Below are positions 1 through 10,169 of a stretch of DNA of 64,000 nucleotides, piece by piece; positions within the stretch are counted from its first letter, which is position 1, and every line of letters begins with the position of its first letter. Both the position numbers and the translations under genes were made by a program. Origin of the DNA: Aliivibrio wodanis (GTDB lineage Bacteria; Pseudomonadota; Gammaproteobacteria; Enterobacterales; Vibrionaceae); assembly GCA_000953695.1 (NCBI GenBank), contig LN554846.1, forward strand, positions 1,364,001 through 1,428,000, given 5' to 3'. Under the pieces are notes generated by a model. It saw only the letters and a list, made by a program, of their open reading frames with translations. It ran no database searches and was not told the DNA's origin.

Positions 1-997
1 CCATACTAAAATGACTCATGCCATCAAGCAGGGCGGTTGTCGCTTTGCTATCAGACTGTTTTAGTACAAAAGAGAACAAGCCATTACAGCCTTTAAAATC
101 ACGTTGATAAATATCATTGCCCGGACAGCTTTCAAGTGCAGGGTGACGAACATGATCGACAAGTGGGTGCTCTGCTAACCAATTAGCCACTTTAATACTG
201 CTTGCTTCATGCTGCTTTAGACGAACGCCCATAGTACGTAAACCACGCATAGCAAGATACGCATCATCAGGTGAAATACACTGGCCCATTAAATAGCTCT
301 GTTCACGCAGTTGATCCCAGTGCTTTTCATTCGCTACAGCGGTACCAAGCATCACATCTGAGTGACCGACAATGTATTTAGTCGCGGCTTGAATAGAGAT
401 ATCAACGCCATGATCGAAAGGAGAGAAGTTCACACCGGCAGCCCATGTATTATCAAGCATAACCACAATATCGGACTCATGCGCAATACGAGCAAGTAGC
501 GGAACGTCTTGAACTTCCATCGTGATAGAACAAGGAGACTCAGTAAACAGCACCGTCGTATTTGGTTTAATTAAATCACGAATGCCTTCACCAATCATTG
601 GATCGTAATAGGTAGTTTCAATCCCCATTTTCTTTAAAATAGTATCGCAGTAATCACGGGTTGGCTCGTAACAGCCATCAACCATTAAAATGTGATCGCC
701 CGTTTTTACAAAACATAAAATCGCATTAGCTATTGCAGCCGTACCACAAGGGTATAAGGCACAACCTGCGCCGCCCTCTAACTCAACCATCGCATCTTGC
801 AAGGCAAAGTGGGTTTCAGTACCGCGACGACCATAGAAAAGAGTTTGTTTGGCACGATTAGCCATGGCATGATTTTTTTCAGCAACGGTATTAAATACCA
901 CGGTAGAGGCGCGTTGAACCGGTGGATTTACCACGCCTTTTGTCCATTTTTTACTGCGACCGGCGGTAACGTATTTGGTATCTAATTTATCTGACAT
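1..997 (-). CDS. metC: Cystathionine beta-lyase, partial (C-terminus beyond left edge)
   Basis: PLP enzyme of the Cys/Met metabolism family that cleaves cystathionine to homocysteine, ammonia and pyruvate in methionine biosynthesis (cytoplasm). The reverse strand reads MSDKLDTKYVTAGRSKKW from an ATG at 997 and stays open to base 1, about 332 codons of a family that is usually about 395 residues. Seen: the FYGRRGTETHFALQ region, a YPCGTAAIA segment, and the PLP-lysine region QAATKYIVGHSD. It is a broken end only because the window stops. The gene points away from its neighbour at 1152, so the two are probably divergently transcribed from the 150-bp gap. MetC rather than MetB is inferred from the overall pattern. 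Confidence 0.9.
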   Translation of the reverse strand, partial: MSDKLDTKYVTAGRSKKWTKGVVNPPVQRASTVVFNTVAEKNHAMANRAKQTLFYGRRGTETHFALQDAMVELEGGAGCALYPCGTAAIANAILCFVKTGDHILMVDGCYEPTRDYCDTILKKMGIETTYYDPMIGEGIRDLIKPNTTVLFTESPCSITMEVQDVPLLARIAHESDIVVMLDNTWAAGVNFSPFDHGVDISIQAATKYIVGHSDVMLGTAVANEKHWDQLREQSYLMGQCISPDDAYLAMRGLRTMGVRLKQHEASSIKVANWLAEHPLVDHVRHPALESCPGNDIYQRDFKGCNGLFSFVLKQSDSKATTALLDGMSHFSM

Positions 998-1151
998 CTG
1001 AATCCATTCAATAATAAGTAAATAATATCTCCATAAAGCCAAAGTGAAGACGAAATATCAAGGATTAAAACGAATTCCTGTCGAATAATTTTTTATTGCT
1101 GCTAAAATTGCACTATCTAGATTAAATGTTGAATAAAAGAGTTTAATAATC

Positions 1152-1502
1152 ATGCAACAGAATGAATTTGAAACACTAGTTAAAGAGTTATGCCAAAAAG
1201 AAAACCTTCCTCAAGTGCTAGAAGCATTAAAAGCATGCGAAGACCAAGATATTGTTGATGCAGCACAATCGTTAGCGGGTCAATTCCGTCTTGCTGAAGT
1301 AGAAGGCGAGCAACGTATTTATCATGTATTTAATGATGAAGACGAAAATGGCGAAGCGCAAGAACTTGCAGAGTGGATCATGAACGAAGGTGACGACGTC
1401 ATTAAATTCGTTGCTTGGTTCTTCTATGCAATGTTCGACATCAAGCAAAAAGAAACCTATCAAGCAGCAGGTAAAACATACCAGCAGCCAAAGCGTTCTT
1501 AG
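1152..1502 (+). CDS. Small acidic protein of unknown function (116 aa)
   Basis: I do not recognise a named family. The 116-residue product is soluble, acidic and predicted mostly helical. It has an EDQDIVDAAQSLAGQF segment near residues 30-45, an acidic stretch (VFNDEDENGEAQE) in the middle and a hydrophobic, aromatic patch (VIKFVAWFFYAMFD) near residues 83-96. It starts at ATG 1152 behind a weak AAGAG ribosome site, and an intrinsic terminator follows at 1531-1559, so it is a complete single-gene unit. It lies between metC (divergent) and the restriction island. Codon use looks like that of the core genes, so it probably marks the left chromosomal border of the island. Confidence 0.7.
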   Translation: MQQNEFETLVKELCQKENLPQVLEALKACEDQDIVDAAQSLAGQFRLAEVEGEQRIYHVFNDEDENGEAQELAEWIMNEGDDVIKFVAWFFYAMFDIKQKETYQAAGKTYQQPKRS

Positions 1503-1530
1503 TTACTGTTTAGAACCCATTACTTTCAAA

Positions 1531-1559
1531 AGCCAATGAATTGATTCGTTGGCTTTTTT
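1531..1559 (+). terminator. Rho-independent terminator after the 116-aa gene
   Basis: The stem AGCCAA / TTGGCT (1531-1536 with 1549-1554) is extended inside by GAAT / ATTC pairing and followed directly by a run of T. It ends transcription of the small gene before the restriction-modification operon. Confidence 0.8.
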
Positions 1560-1651
1560 CTTATCTATTGTCTACGTTTATCTTACTGTTTGATTGCCCC
1601 CAACCCCATAACCCCGTAAAATTCGCACATATCAATTCGTTTGAATAAACC

Positions 1652-1667
1652 CGTACCACTTTGTACG
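1652..1667. promoter_or_regulatory. Inverted repeat in the hsdM promoter region
   Basis: CGTAC (1652-1656) and GTACG (1663-1667) form a 5-bp inverted repeat with a 6-base spacer, about 32 bases upstream of the hsdM start. The surrounding sequence is AT-rich and holds a TTGAAT that could act as a -35. The position fits an operator for a regulator of the island, but no regulator gene is recognised nearby, so this is only suggestive. Confidence 0.3.
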
Positions 1668-1698
1668 AGTTTGCCCCTAATTTAATAGGCACAATTGC

Positions 1699-3462
1699 AT
1701 GACTAACAAGCTTTCTCTTCAACAGCTCGAATCCTTCTTATGGGAAACCGCCGACATTCTTCGTGGCAATATGGATGCGTCTGAATTTAAAGATTACATC
1801 TTCGGCATGATGTTTTTAAAGCGTCTATCGGATGCGTTTGAAGAATCTCAAGAAAAAGTCATTCAATACTACCTAGATAAAGGCAAAACACAGGCACAAG
1901 CACAAGAGTTAGCGAATGATGAAGACGAATACGACAGCACCTTTTTTATCCCAGAAAACGCTCGTTGGTCAGTGCTTAAAGATTTAAAGCACAACATCGG
2001 TGAAAGTTTAAATGTAGCGACAGAATCAATTGAAGAAAAAAACTCGGCGCTAGAAGGTGTGTTAGTGACGATTGATTTCAACATCAAAAACAAATTGTCA
2101 GATAAAAAGCTGCAAGACTTACTGTCGCATTTCAATAAATACCGCTTACGTAATGAAGACTTTGATCGCCCTGATTTACTGGGTACGGCTTACGAATACC
2201 TGATTAAAATGTTTGCCGACAGCGCAGGCAAAAAAGGCGGTGAGTTTTATACCCCAGGTGAAGTGGTTCAGCTATTGGTTGAGTTATTAAAGCCCCATGC
2301 AGGAATGCGTATTTACGATCCAACATCAGGGTCGGGCGGCATGCTTGTTCAAACGCGTAACCAATTAGAAAAGCAGGGTGAAAACGCCGCTAACTTGTCA
2401 CTGTATGGTCAAGAGATGAACTTGAACACATGGGCAATTTGTAAGATGAACATGTTCTTACATGGCGTACAAAATGCCGATATTCGTAAAGGCGATACAT
2501 TGCGCGAGCCACAACACACCGAAGGCGGCGAGTTAATGAGCTTCGACCGCGTTATTGCCAACCCTCCGTTCTCATTGAAAAAGTGGGGTAAAGACGAGTG
2601 TGATAACGACGGTTTTGGACGTTTCCCTTACGGCACACCACCAAAAGACGCGGGTGATTTAGCCTTTGTACAACACATGATCGCCAGCACCAACAGCGAA
2701 GGCATGGTGGGTGTGGTTATGCCTCATGGGGTGTTATTCCGTGGCTCAAGTGAAAAAGCCATTCGCCAAGGGATTTTAGAAGACGATTTATTAGAAGCCG
2801 TGGTGGGTTTACCATCAGGATTATTCTACGGTACAGGCATTCCTGCGTGTTTACTTATCATCAATAAAAACAAACCAAGCGCACGTAAAGGCAAGGTATT
2901 GTTCATTAATGGTGAGTTGGAATTTGCAGAGGGCAAAAACCAAAACAAACTGCGCCCAGAAGACATTGCTAAAATTGTAACCACCTTTGAAAACCACTCG
3001 TTTGAAAGCCAGTGTGATATTAAGCGTTATGCGCGTGTGGTGCCATTCTCAGAAATTGCAGAGAACGATTTTAACCTTAACATTCGCCGTTATGCTGATA
3101 CGTCACCTCCGGCGGAGATCTTTGATGTACGTGCGATCCTTCACGGTGGCATTCCACTGCGTGAAGTAAATGACGAATACATTCAAGAAGAGATGCTAAA
3201 CGGCTTTGATGTATCGACCGTCTTTGATATAAAAAGTGATAAAAAAGACAACGACTATTATGCATTCAAATCAAGCATTGAAAGCAAAGAGCAGATCCGA
3301 GCGGTTGTTGAAGAACAAGTGGGTGATGTTGATGCGAAGATCATCAGCCAACTAGAACACTGGTGGGACAAATACCAAGTATCACTGCATGAGTTAGATG
3401 CACAAGTGACCGAAGCCGAACAAGTAATGCAAAGTTACTTGAAGGAGTTAGGTTATGAGTGA
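1699..3462 (+). CDS. hsdM: Type I restriction-modification DNA methyltransferase subunit HsdM
   Basis: Adenine-N6 methyltransferase subunit of a type I restriction-modification enzyme; with HsdS it protects host DNA, and with HsdS and HsdR it forms the restriction complex. The 587-residue product has an N-terminal HsdM helical domain ([20 protein letters not shown]). The S-adenosylmethionine motif lies in [14 protein letters not shown] (about residues 209-222), and the catalytic NPPF motif in [13 protein letters not shown] (about 285-297), typical of gamma-class N6-adenine methylases. The C-terminal part is helical. Its last 8 bases overlap hsdS, indicating translational coupling. It is the first gene of the defence island. 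Confidence 0.97.
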   Translation: MTNKLSLQQLESFLWETADILRGNMDASEFKDYIFGMMFLKRLSDAFEESQEKVIQYYLDKGKTQAQAQELANDEDEYDSTFFIPENARWSVLKDLKHNIGESLNVATESIEEKNSALEGVLVTIDFNIKNKLSDKKLQDLLSHFNKYRLRNEDFDRPDLLGTAYEYLIKMFADSAGKKGGEFYTPGEVVQLLVELLKPHAGMRIYDPTSGSGGMLVQTRNQLEKQGENAANLSLYGQEMNLNTWAICKMNMFLHGVQNADIRKGDTLREPQHTEGGELMSFDRVIANPPFSLKKWGKDECDNDGFGRFPYGTPPKDAGDLAFVQHMIASTNSEGMVGVVMPHGVLFRGSSEKAIRQGILEDDLLEAVVGLPSGLFYGTGIPACLLIINKNKPSARKGKVLFINGELEFAEGKNQNKLRPEDIAKIVTTFENHSFESQCDIKRYARVVPFSEIAENDFNLNIRRYADTSPPAEIFDVRAILHGGIPLREVNDEYIQEEMLNGFDVSTVFDIKSDKKDNDYYAFKSSIESKEQIRAVVEEQVGDVDAKIISQLEHWWDKYQVSLHELDAQVTEAEQVMQSYLKELGYE

Positions 3463-4738
3463 GTTTGTACCTGAGGGGTGGACTATTGGAACGCTTAATG
3501 AATTTGCATCAATCAAAGGAGGTAAGCGGCTTCCTAAAGGTGAGCAATTTTCATCGATAAAAACTGATTACCCTTATATAAGAGTTACTGATTTTAAAAA
3601 TGGTTCGATTGATCAACGTGATTTACGTTATGTTAGCGAATGTATTCGAGATCAAATTAAACGATATGTAATTTCATCAAATGACTTATATATATCTATT
3701 GCAGGAACTCTTGGGCTTGTAGGGGAGGTTCCTAAAAAATTAGATGGTGCTTTGCTCACGGAAAATGCGGCGAAAATTATTTTTAATAGCTCACAATTAA
3801 CAGATAAAGTATTTTTCAAGTATTACTTGAACAGTATTGAAGCTCAGGAACAATTTAATCAGTCGAAAGGTACTGGTGGAGGAGTCCCTAAGTTGGCTTT
3901 ATTTCGTATTGAGGATACTTTAGTTTTAGTCCCACCACTCCCAGAACAACAAAAAATTGCCGCTATTCTCACCTCTGTCGATGAAGTGATAGAAAACACA
4001 CAGGCGCAAATTAATAAGCTCAAAGACCTAAAAACAGGCATGATGCAAGAGCTACTAACGCGCGGTGTTGGTGTCGATGGAAAACGACATACCGAGTTTA
4101 AAGACTCACCAGTGGGCAGAATTCCGAAGGGGTGGGAGGTTGTTAAATTAGATAATGTTGCCACTATCCAAACTGGTGCAGCAAAGAGTTCAAAACTAAC
4201 AGGTGATTTAATTGAGTTACCCTATCTACGAGTTGCGAATGTACAAGATGGTTATCTCAACTTAGCTGAAATAAAAAAGATTATGATTCCGAGAAATAAA
4301 TCCGAGCGCTTCTTGCTTCAAAATAATGATGTTCTGGTTAATGAAGGTGGTGATTTCGATAAGCTAGGACGAGGAAGTATTTGGCATAGTCAGATTACAC
4401 CTTGTGCTCACCAAAATCATGTTTTTGTCGTTAGGACAGATAGTAAAAAGTTAAGCCCAATGTTTTTTAATCATATTTCTGGATCTGAATATGGCAAGAA
4501 ATATTATATGGGGTGTGCAAAACAAACGACAAATTTAGCATCAATAAACTCTACACAGCTTAAGCAATTTCCAGTACTTCTACCGTCGTTGGAGGAACAA
4601 GATTCTATTTGTGAAGTTTTAGATTCAGTAGATCAAACTATCGCCAAAAATCAGGTGAAACTTGCACAGAATAGAAACCTCAAAAAAGCCCTTATGCAAG
4701 ATCTCCTAACAGGTAAAGTACGAGTAGACACAGAATAA
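3455..4738 (+). CDS. hsdS: Type I restriction-modification specificity subunit HsdS
   Basis: DNA-recognition subunit of the type I enzyme. The 427-residue product has the classical two-fold layout: target recognition domain 1 (about 1-160), a conserved helical spacer containing [19 protein letters not shown] and ending in [11 protein letters not shown], target recognition domain 2 (about 215-360), and a second helical repeat with [20 protein letters not shown] ending in [11 protein letters not shown]. Two full recognition domains imply a bipartite DNA target. The recognition-domain DNA is richer in A/T than hsdM, as expected for exchangeable specificity modules. The start overlaps the end of hsdM. 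A gap of 150 bp with no gene separates it from the AAA ATPase gene. Confidence 0.96.
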   Translation: MSEFVPEGWTIGTLNEFASIKGGKRLPKGEQFSSIKTDYPYIRVTDFKNGSIDQRDLRYVSECIRDQIKRYVISSNDLYISIAGTLGLVGEVPKKLDGALLTENAAKIIFNSSQLTDKVFFKYYLNSIEAQEQFNQSKGTGGGVPKLALFRIEDTLVLVPPLPEQQKIAAILTSVDEVIENTQAQINKLKDLKTGMMQELLTRGVGVDGKRHTEFKDSPVGRIPKGWEVVKLDNVATIQTGAAKSSKLTGDLIELPYLRVANVQDGYLNLAEIKKIMIPRNKSERFLLQNNDVLVNEGGDFDKLGRGSIWHSQITPCAHQNHVFVVRTDSKKLSPMFFNHISGSEYGKKYYMGCAKQTTNLASINSTQLKQFPVLLPSLEEQDSICEVLDSVDQTIAKNQVKLAQNRNLKKALMQDLLTGKVRVDTE

Positions 4739-4888
4739 CCACATTAGCGTCAATTACACCTTGGGTCATTGGTGATTATTATCAATGCCCCCCCAAGTCG
4801 GGACATAAAAATAGTGAAGCAACCACCTGAAAAGACAGTGGTTATAGGTTAAGATGTTAGGCAGATATTTCTTTACGTTGGTAACTCA

Positions 4889-6181
4889 ATGAAACTACAT
4901 ACCGTATCAGTTAAAAATTTTCGTTGTTATAAAGACGAAACGTTTCGTTTTCACCCTCAAGTTAATTTAATTGTAGGGCAAAATGCGACAGGTAAAACAG
5001 CGGTACTGGATGCAGTTTCTGTCGCTATCGCAACATGGTTACTTGGTTTTAAGAAGAAGAACGATAAAAAACGATTAGAGCCAAGCGATGCCGCCTTATC
5101 GTATGTAGAAAAAGAAGATGAAGCTCAATTTATAGAGGCGTGGCCTGTGGTTGTTTCAGCCTCGGGAATGGTAAAAGAAAAAACCATCTCGTGGGAGCGA
5201 TCAAAAGAGTCACCAGCAGGGAATACTCGCTATGGCAACGCAGGAGATCTAATTTCATTAGCGAAAGCGTGTGATGACAATCTTGCTGATGATATTTCAC
5301 TGCCTCTTATTAGTTATTACGGCACTATGCGTTTATGGCAAGATCCTAAAGCATCGAAAGCCAAACCCTCATTAACTAAATCAAGTGCCAAACCATCCAG
5401 ACTTGATGGCTATAAGCATTGTGTTGATCCACGTATTGCCCTTAAAGAATTGGTTGCTTGGTTTGCTCGCCAAGAGTGGCAAGCGTTTCAGCTAGGTAAA
5501 GAGCCAACCATGTTGACGGTCGTTCGTAAAGCCGTGGTCAGTTGTATCGATAACGCAGAGCAGCTACGTTATGATCCTAAAAGAGAAGAGTTACTATTAA
5601 CGCTCAAAGACGCAGAGCCTCAACCATTTAATTTATTAAGTGACGGTCAACGCTGTGTGTTAGCTTTAGTCGCCGATATCGCTCAAAAAGCCGCATTACT
5701 AAACCCACATCTTGGTGAAGCTGTTTTAGAACAAACAGAAGGTGTGGTTTTAATCGATGAGCTTGATCTGCATTTACACCCTAAATGGCAACGTCATGTC
5801 ATTGAGGATTTACGCACTACATTCCCAAATGTTCAGTTTATTTGCACTACGCATTCGCCATTTTTAATTCAATCTTTACGCTCAAGTGAAGAGTTGATTA
5901 TGCTTGATGGACAAGTGCCAGTACAGGTCGCAAATAAAACCTTAGAAGACATTGCCGTTGGTATCATGAATGTCAATTCACCTGAAGTCAGTGAAAGATA
6001 TTCCAAGATGAAAGGGGTTGCGACAGAATACCTAAAAGCACTAAGTGAGACGGATATGGTGGCTGAAGATAAGCTTGAACAATATAAAGAGAGACTGGCT
6101 AACTCATTAGCGCCTTATGCGGATAATCCAGCATTCCAAGCCTTTTTGGAAATGCAACGAGTCGCTAAACTAGGGGAGTAG
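4889..6181 (+). CDS. AAA/ABC-type ATPase, PtuA-like (OLD/RecF-like family)
   Basis: Predicted cytoplasmic ATPase of the SMC/RecF/OLD-like class, partner of the HNH protein encoded 3 bp downstream. In 430 residues one sees the N-terminal VKNFRCYKDETF start typical of RecF-like ATPases, Walker A GQNATGKT (about 30-37), an ABC signature-like LLSDGQRCVLALVADIA (about 250), Walker B VVLIDELDLHLHPKW (about 287-301), and a switch histidine in CTTHSPFLI. There is no TOPRIM domain at the C-terminus. The ATPase-HNH pair matches PtuA-PtuB of the Septu defence system and the effectors of some retrons. No retron reverse transcriptase was found here. Its place between hsdS and hsdR suggests that it is a second defence module within the type I locus. 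Confidence 0.85.
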   Translation: MKLHTVSVKNFRCYKDETFRFHPQVNLIVGQNATGKTAVLDAVSVAIATWLLGFKKKNDKKRLEPSDAALSYVEKEDEAQFIEAWPVVVSASGMVKEKTISWERSKESPAGNTRYGNAGDLISLAKACDDNLADDISLPLISYYGTMRLWQDPKASKAKPSLTKSSAKPSRLDGYKHCVDPRIALKELVAWFARQEWQAFQLGKEPTMLTVVRKAVVSCIDNAEQLRYDPKREELLLTLKDAEPQPFNLLSDGQRCVLALVADIAQKAALLNPHLGEAVLEQTEGVVLIDELDLHLHPKWQRHVIEDLRTTFPNVQFICTTHSPFLIQSLRSSEELIMLDGQVPVQVANKTLEDIAVGIMNVNSPEVSERYSKMKGVATEYLKALSETDMVAEDKLEQYKERLANSLAPYADNPAFQAFLEMQRVAKLGE

Positions 6182-6184
6182 ATA

Positions 6185-6922
6185 ATGCGACCAATCAGAA
6201 AAGGCGTTTCCCCAGTTGCTGGTGACTTTAATAAATACGAGGATGCTAAACCAGAACTGGTTAGTCGATTAGGTTTATATTGTAGTTATTGTGAAAGGAA
6301 AATCGTCACCTTATTGGCCGTTGAGCATATTGAGCCAAAAGATGGCGCTTATGGACAACCGCATTTAGAAAAACAATGGTCAAATTTTTTATTAGCGTGT
6401 ACTAATTGTAATTCTTGTAAAGGCAGTAAAAAAGTGGATTTTAAACGGTTACTCTTTCCCGACCGTGATAATACGTTTTACGCTTATAGTTACGACTTTG
6501 ATGGTACGGTTCATTATTCACCTCAGTTGCTGCCTCGTCAAAAGGTTATGGCAAGAAATACCTTGCGCTTAGTCGGCTTAGAAAAACCAGTTCAGGTGTT
6601 TACTGATTCAAATAATCAGCAAGTTGCTTTAGACCGTAGTGCTCAAAGAATGGAAGCATTTGGGGTGGCACAAGTCGCCTTATCATTATTGGAAAACGAG
6701 CCTAATAGTGACAGCACAAAAGCAGCGATTGTTATGATGGCTAAGCAAGCCGGTTTTTTTAGTATCTGGATGAAAGTATTCAATGCTTATCCTGATATGA
6801 AAGTTCGATTTATCCAGACGTTCGAAGGCACCGCAGAGAGCGGCTGTTTTGATATGACAACAGGTACTTCAATCGTACCTGCACTTAATTCAGATAGGCT
6901 TACCCAAGGCGGTAAAGTTTAA
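6185..6922 (+). CDS. HNH endonuclease, PtuB-like (TIGR02646-type)
   Basis: Predicted nuclease effector paired with the preceding ATPase. The 245-residue product has an N-terminal HNH/zinc-binding module: YCSYCERKI (about 34-42), VEHIEPKDG (about 51-59) with the catalytic-type histidine, and LLACTNCNSCKGSKK (about 73-87) with the second cysteine pair and the asparagine. The C-terminal half has no motif I recognise and may contact the ATPase. It starts 3 bases after the ATPase stop, so the two are translated together. This family is annotated as retron or Septu HNH proteins. The target (phage or host DNA, or tRNA) cannot be read from the sequence. Confidence 0.85.
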   Translation: MRPIRKGVSPVAGDFNKYEDAKPELVSRLGLYCSYCERKIVTLLAVEHIEPKDGAYGQPHLEKQWSNFLLACTNCNSCKGSKKVDFKRLLFPDRDNTFYAYSYDFDGTVHYSPQLLPRQKVMARNTLRLVGLEKPVQVFTDSNNQQVALDRSAQRMEAFGVAQVALSLLENEPNSDSTKAAIVMMAKQAGFFSIWMKVFNAYPDMKVRFIQTFEGTAESGCFDMTTGTSIVPALNSDRLTQGGKV

Positions 6923-6949
6923 TCCCTTCTTTTTAGCAGAGAATACATT

Positions 6950-9900
6950 TTGGCTAACAACGAATTCAATAAAGTAGAAGCCCCTGCCATCGCTCAGTTG
7001 GTTCAACTTGGGTGGACTTACATTCAAGGTAAACAATTGTCACCAGATTATGCTTGCGCCGATGGCATTCCTGAGCGTACTTACTTGCGTGATGTGGTGT
7101 TAGTCAAACGCCTTGAAGCTGCGATTAAACGCATTAATCCGTGGATAAGTGATGAGAACCTTCGCAAAGTCTCTCGTGAAGTTACGCATCCCAATTTCGC
7201 CGCCTTAATGGAATATAATCACGCCTTCTATCAAACCATGGTTAATTACCTCTCAGTAGAGCAAGACTTAGGCAAAGGGCGAAAAGGGCAGACGGTTAAA
7301 CTGGTTGATTTTGAAACCCCAAGTAATAACGAATTCTTATGTACCAATCAATTTAAAGTAGAAGGCGCAAACCAAAGCATCATTCCTGATATTGTCTGCT
7401 TTGTTAATGGCATTCCGCTCGCCGTGATTGAGTGTAAATCACCGTATATCTCTGCGCCAATGAGTGATGGCATTAATCAATTACGCCGTTACGCGAATCT
7501 ACGCCATACCGATGATCACGAAGGGGCTGAAAAACTGTTTTGGTATAACCAACTCATGGTATCAACCTGCCGAGATCAAGCCAAAGTTGGCACCATCAGC
7601 TCAAGCAGTCAGCATTATGGTGATTGGAAAGATGCGTATCCATTTTCTGATGCACAATTAGCTCAACAGTCATTACGCGATAATATCGTTCCGCTTCATT
7701 CTGCTATTACAGTTCAAATCCCTGACGATGCGTTAGATGAGAGTGAAGATAACTTAGCAAAGCATGATGAGTGGCAACAAGCCGCAGAGCCAACAGCAAG
7801 TTACGACGTATTAACGGAAGTCACCGCGCAACAGCGTTTATTAGCGGGCATGTTCAGTATTTCAAACTTTCTTGATATTCTGCAAAACTTTATTTTATTT
7901 GAAACTGATGACGGTCGATTAATTAAAAAAGTGGCGCGTTATCAGCAATATCGAGCCGTTAATAAAGTGATTGAACGCTTGAAATCAGGCAAGGATCGAA
8001 AAGAAAGAAGTGGCGTAGTTTGGCATACTCAAGGCAGTGGTAAATCGCTGACCATGGTCATGCTTGCTGTAAAAATGCGTCGTGATGCAGAGTTAAAACA
8101 GTACAAATTAGTGTTTATTACCGATCGAACTCAACTTGATGAGCAGTTATCAAATACCTTCCGTGATGCGCAGGGTGAGACGGTGTATAACGCAGGCTCA
8201 GTGGCAGAATTAAAAGAATTACTAAAAAAAGACAGCTCTGATCTTGTGACCGCGATGGTGCAAAAATTTGCCGATCTTGAAAAAGAACAAGAGAAACAAA
8301 AAACGGTAGTCGAAGGCTTTGCTGATTTAAACCCAAGCGACAAAATCATTGTCTTGGCCGATGAAGCGCACCGAACCCAATTTGGTGGTTTGGCAATGAC
8401 GATTAATGCCGCGTTACCCAATGCACCTAAAATTGGTTTTACAGGCACGCCATTGCTGAAAACTCAAAAAATGAGCCAAGCGTTTGGTGGTTACATCGAT
8501 GAGTACAAAATCAACCAAGCAGTAGAAGATGGGGCAACGGTTAAATTGCTTTATGAAGGCCGTGAAGTGAAATCGGAAGTCGCAGGTGATTCACTCGATA
8601 AACTGTTTGAGGAATACTTTGGTGAATACACTGAAGAAGAACAACGTGAGATCAAAAGAAAATACGGTGTAGAGAAGGCGGTTCGTGAAGCTCCAGCTCG
8701 TATTCGTTGGGTGTGTATCGATTTAATCAAACACTACAAAGAACATATTCGTCCTGATGGCTTTAAAGCAATGATCGTGGTGGGCAGTCGTCATGCGGCG
8801 GCTATTTTTAAAAAGACTTTAGATGAATTAGGTGCGCCTCACTCAGAGGTGATTATCTCTGGCGATCACAATGATGAAAAGTACCTCTCTCAATACACAG
8901 ATAAAGTGCATCAAAAGAAGGTTATCGCCAATTTTAAAAAGCCTTTTGGTATCGATAAACAAGGCACTGAAGAGAAAAATAAAAAGTTTAATAATACCGC
9001 TTTTTTGATAGTCAAAGACATGCTGTTAACGGGCTTTGATGCACCTATTGCTCAAGTGATGTACATCGACAGAAAGCTGCAAGATCACACCTTAATGCAG
9101 GCCATTGCCCGCGTTAACCGGACTTATAAAAACAAATTATGCGGTTATGTGGTGGATTATCATGGCTTAGCAACGCACCTTACTGAGGCGTTAGAACTGT
9201 TCAGCAGCGATGATGTAGAAGGCTCGTATCAAAGCTTAAAAGATGAAATCCCAAAGCTAAAAGCCAAGCATACTCGTGCCATGTCGTTCTTTAAGCAGGT
9301 GCTTAAAAATGGCAAGCCGAGTGACGATATTGATGATTACGTTTTAGCATTAAAAGATGAAACGGTGCGAGCGCAATTTGACATGGCATTCAAACAGTTT
9401 GGTAAGCAGTTAAATGTTATTTTACCTGATGCCGAAGCGGCTCCGTTTATTCCTGATATGAAGTTATTAGGCAAGATCCATAATGCCTCAAAAACCAAAT
9501 TTCGAGACGAAGGGCTAGATATGAACGAGATTGGTGCCAAAGTGCGCCAATTAGTGGATGAGCATATCCTCAGCACGGGTGTTGATCCCAAAATCGCACC
9601 GATTGATTTATTGGCAGCCAATTTTAAAGAAAGCATTACAGCGATTAAATCAGATGAATCAAAAGCCTCTGAAATAGAGAGTGCCATTAAGCACCACATC
9701 ACGATTAATTTAGATGAAGACCCAGAATTTTACCGTTCGTTGAGTTTGCGTCTGCGTGACATTATCGAAAAAACAGCAGGCAAGTGGGCGCAGCAACTTG
9801 AGTTAATGTTAGAGATGAGAGGCGATATTGGCTCAGCGTATCAACAGGCGGCGCAAGATGTCGGCTTGTCTGAAACGGAGTTCGCTTTTTACAATATTCT

Positions 9901-10168
9901 TATCGCTGAAGTCACCAACGTCAGTGATGGCGATGTGATTGCCGAATCAACCCATGATGAGATTAAAGCGGTAACCCAGGCGTTAGTGGTTATGCTTGAT
10001 GAAGCGACGGAAATTGTCGATTTCTTCAATAAGCAAGATGAAGTAAAACGGATGAAGAAAGAGATCAAACGTGCTGTTCTTGATCAACCATTCGGTGATA
10101 AGGCCTTGGTGACGGTTCTACAGGATCGCTTTATGGACTTGGCGAAAACCAAGTTTGGAAATAAGTAG
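6950..10168 (+). CDS. hsdR: Type I restriction endonuclease subunit HsdR
   Basis: Motor and nuclease subunit of the type I enzyme: translocates DNA using ATP and cleaves unmethylated DNA. The 1072-residue product starts at TTG 6950, preceded by an AGAG ribosome site; no ATG fits the conserved N-terminus. The N-terminal PD-(D/E)XK nuclease shows PD at 146-147 and ECK at 161-163. The superfamily 2 helicase part has Walker A HTQGSGKSLT (about 359-368), a DEAH box in LADEAHRTQFG (about 471) and the GFTGTPL motif. Further on come LLTGFDAP and the ARVNR motif VI, then a helical C-terminus. It is separated from hsdS by the ATPase/HNH pair and followed 1 base later by a metalloprotease gene. Confidence 0.97.
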   Translation: MANNEFNKVEAPAIAQLVQLGWTYIQGKQLSPDYACADGIPERTYLRDVVLVKRLEAAIKRINPWISDENLRKVSREVTHPNFAALMEYNHAFYQTMVNYLSVEQDLGKGRKGQTVKLVDFETPSNNEFLCTNQFKVEGANQSIIPDIVCFVNGIPLAVIECKSPYISAPMSDGINQLRRYANLRHTDDHEGAEKLFWYNQLMVSTCRDQAKVGTISSSSQHYGDWKDAYPFSDAQLAQQSLRDNIVPLHSAITVQIPDDALDESEDNLAKHDEWQQAAEPTASYDVLTEVTAQQRLLAGMFSISNFLDILQNFILFETDDGRLIKKVARYQQYRAVNKVIERLKSGKDRKERSGVVWHTQGSGKSLTMVMLAVKMRRDAELKQYKLVFITDRTQLDEQLSNTFRDAQGETVYNAGSVAELKELLKKDSSDLVTAMVQKFADLEKEQEKQKTVVEGFADLNPSDKIIVLADEAHRTQFGGLAMTINAALPNAPKIGFTGTPLLKTQKMSQAFGGYIDEYKINQAVEDGATVKLLYEGREVKSEVAGDSLDKLFEEYFGEYTEEEQREIKRKYGVEKAVREAPARIRWVCIDLIKHYKEHIRPDGFKAMIVVGSRHAAAIFKKTLDELGAPHSEVIISGDHNDEKYLSQYTDKVHQKKVIANFKKPFGIDKQGTEEKNKKFNNTAFLIVKDMLLTGFDAPIAQVMYIDRKLQDHTLMQAIARVNRTYKNKLCGYVVDYHGLATHLTEALELFSSDDVEGSYQSLKDEIPKLKAKHTRAMSFFKQVLKNGKPSDDIDDYVLALKDETVRAQFDMAFKQFGKQLNVILPDAEAAPFIPDMKLLGKIHNASKTKFRDEGLDMNEIGAKVRQLVDEHILSTGVDPKIAPIDLLAANFKESITAIKSDESKASEIESAIKHHITINLDEDPEFYRSLSLRLRDIIEKTAGKWAQQLELMLEMRGDIGSAYQQAAQDVGLSETEFAFYNILIAEVTNVSDGDVIAESTHDEIKAVTQALVVMLDEATEIVDFFNKQDEVKRMKKEIKRAVLDQPFGDKALVTVLQDRFMDLAKTKFGNK

Positions 10169-10169
10169 C

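Noticed and set aside
4821-4843. AACCAC...GTGGTT hairpin between hsdS and the ATPase gene as a retron or small RNA
   Set aside because: Only a 6-bp stem with a long loop, no reverse transcriptase gene, and no T run; insufficient for an RNA gene or terminator.
8118-8448. Two overlapping antisense frames of 72 and 105 codons within hsdR
   Set aside because: Both are shadows of the conserved helicase coding sequence on the other strand and show no protein-like pattern or ribosome site.
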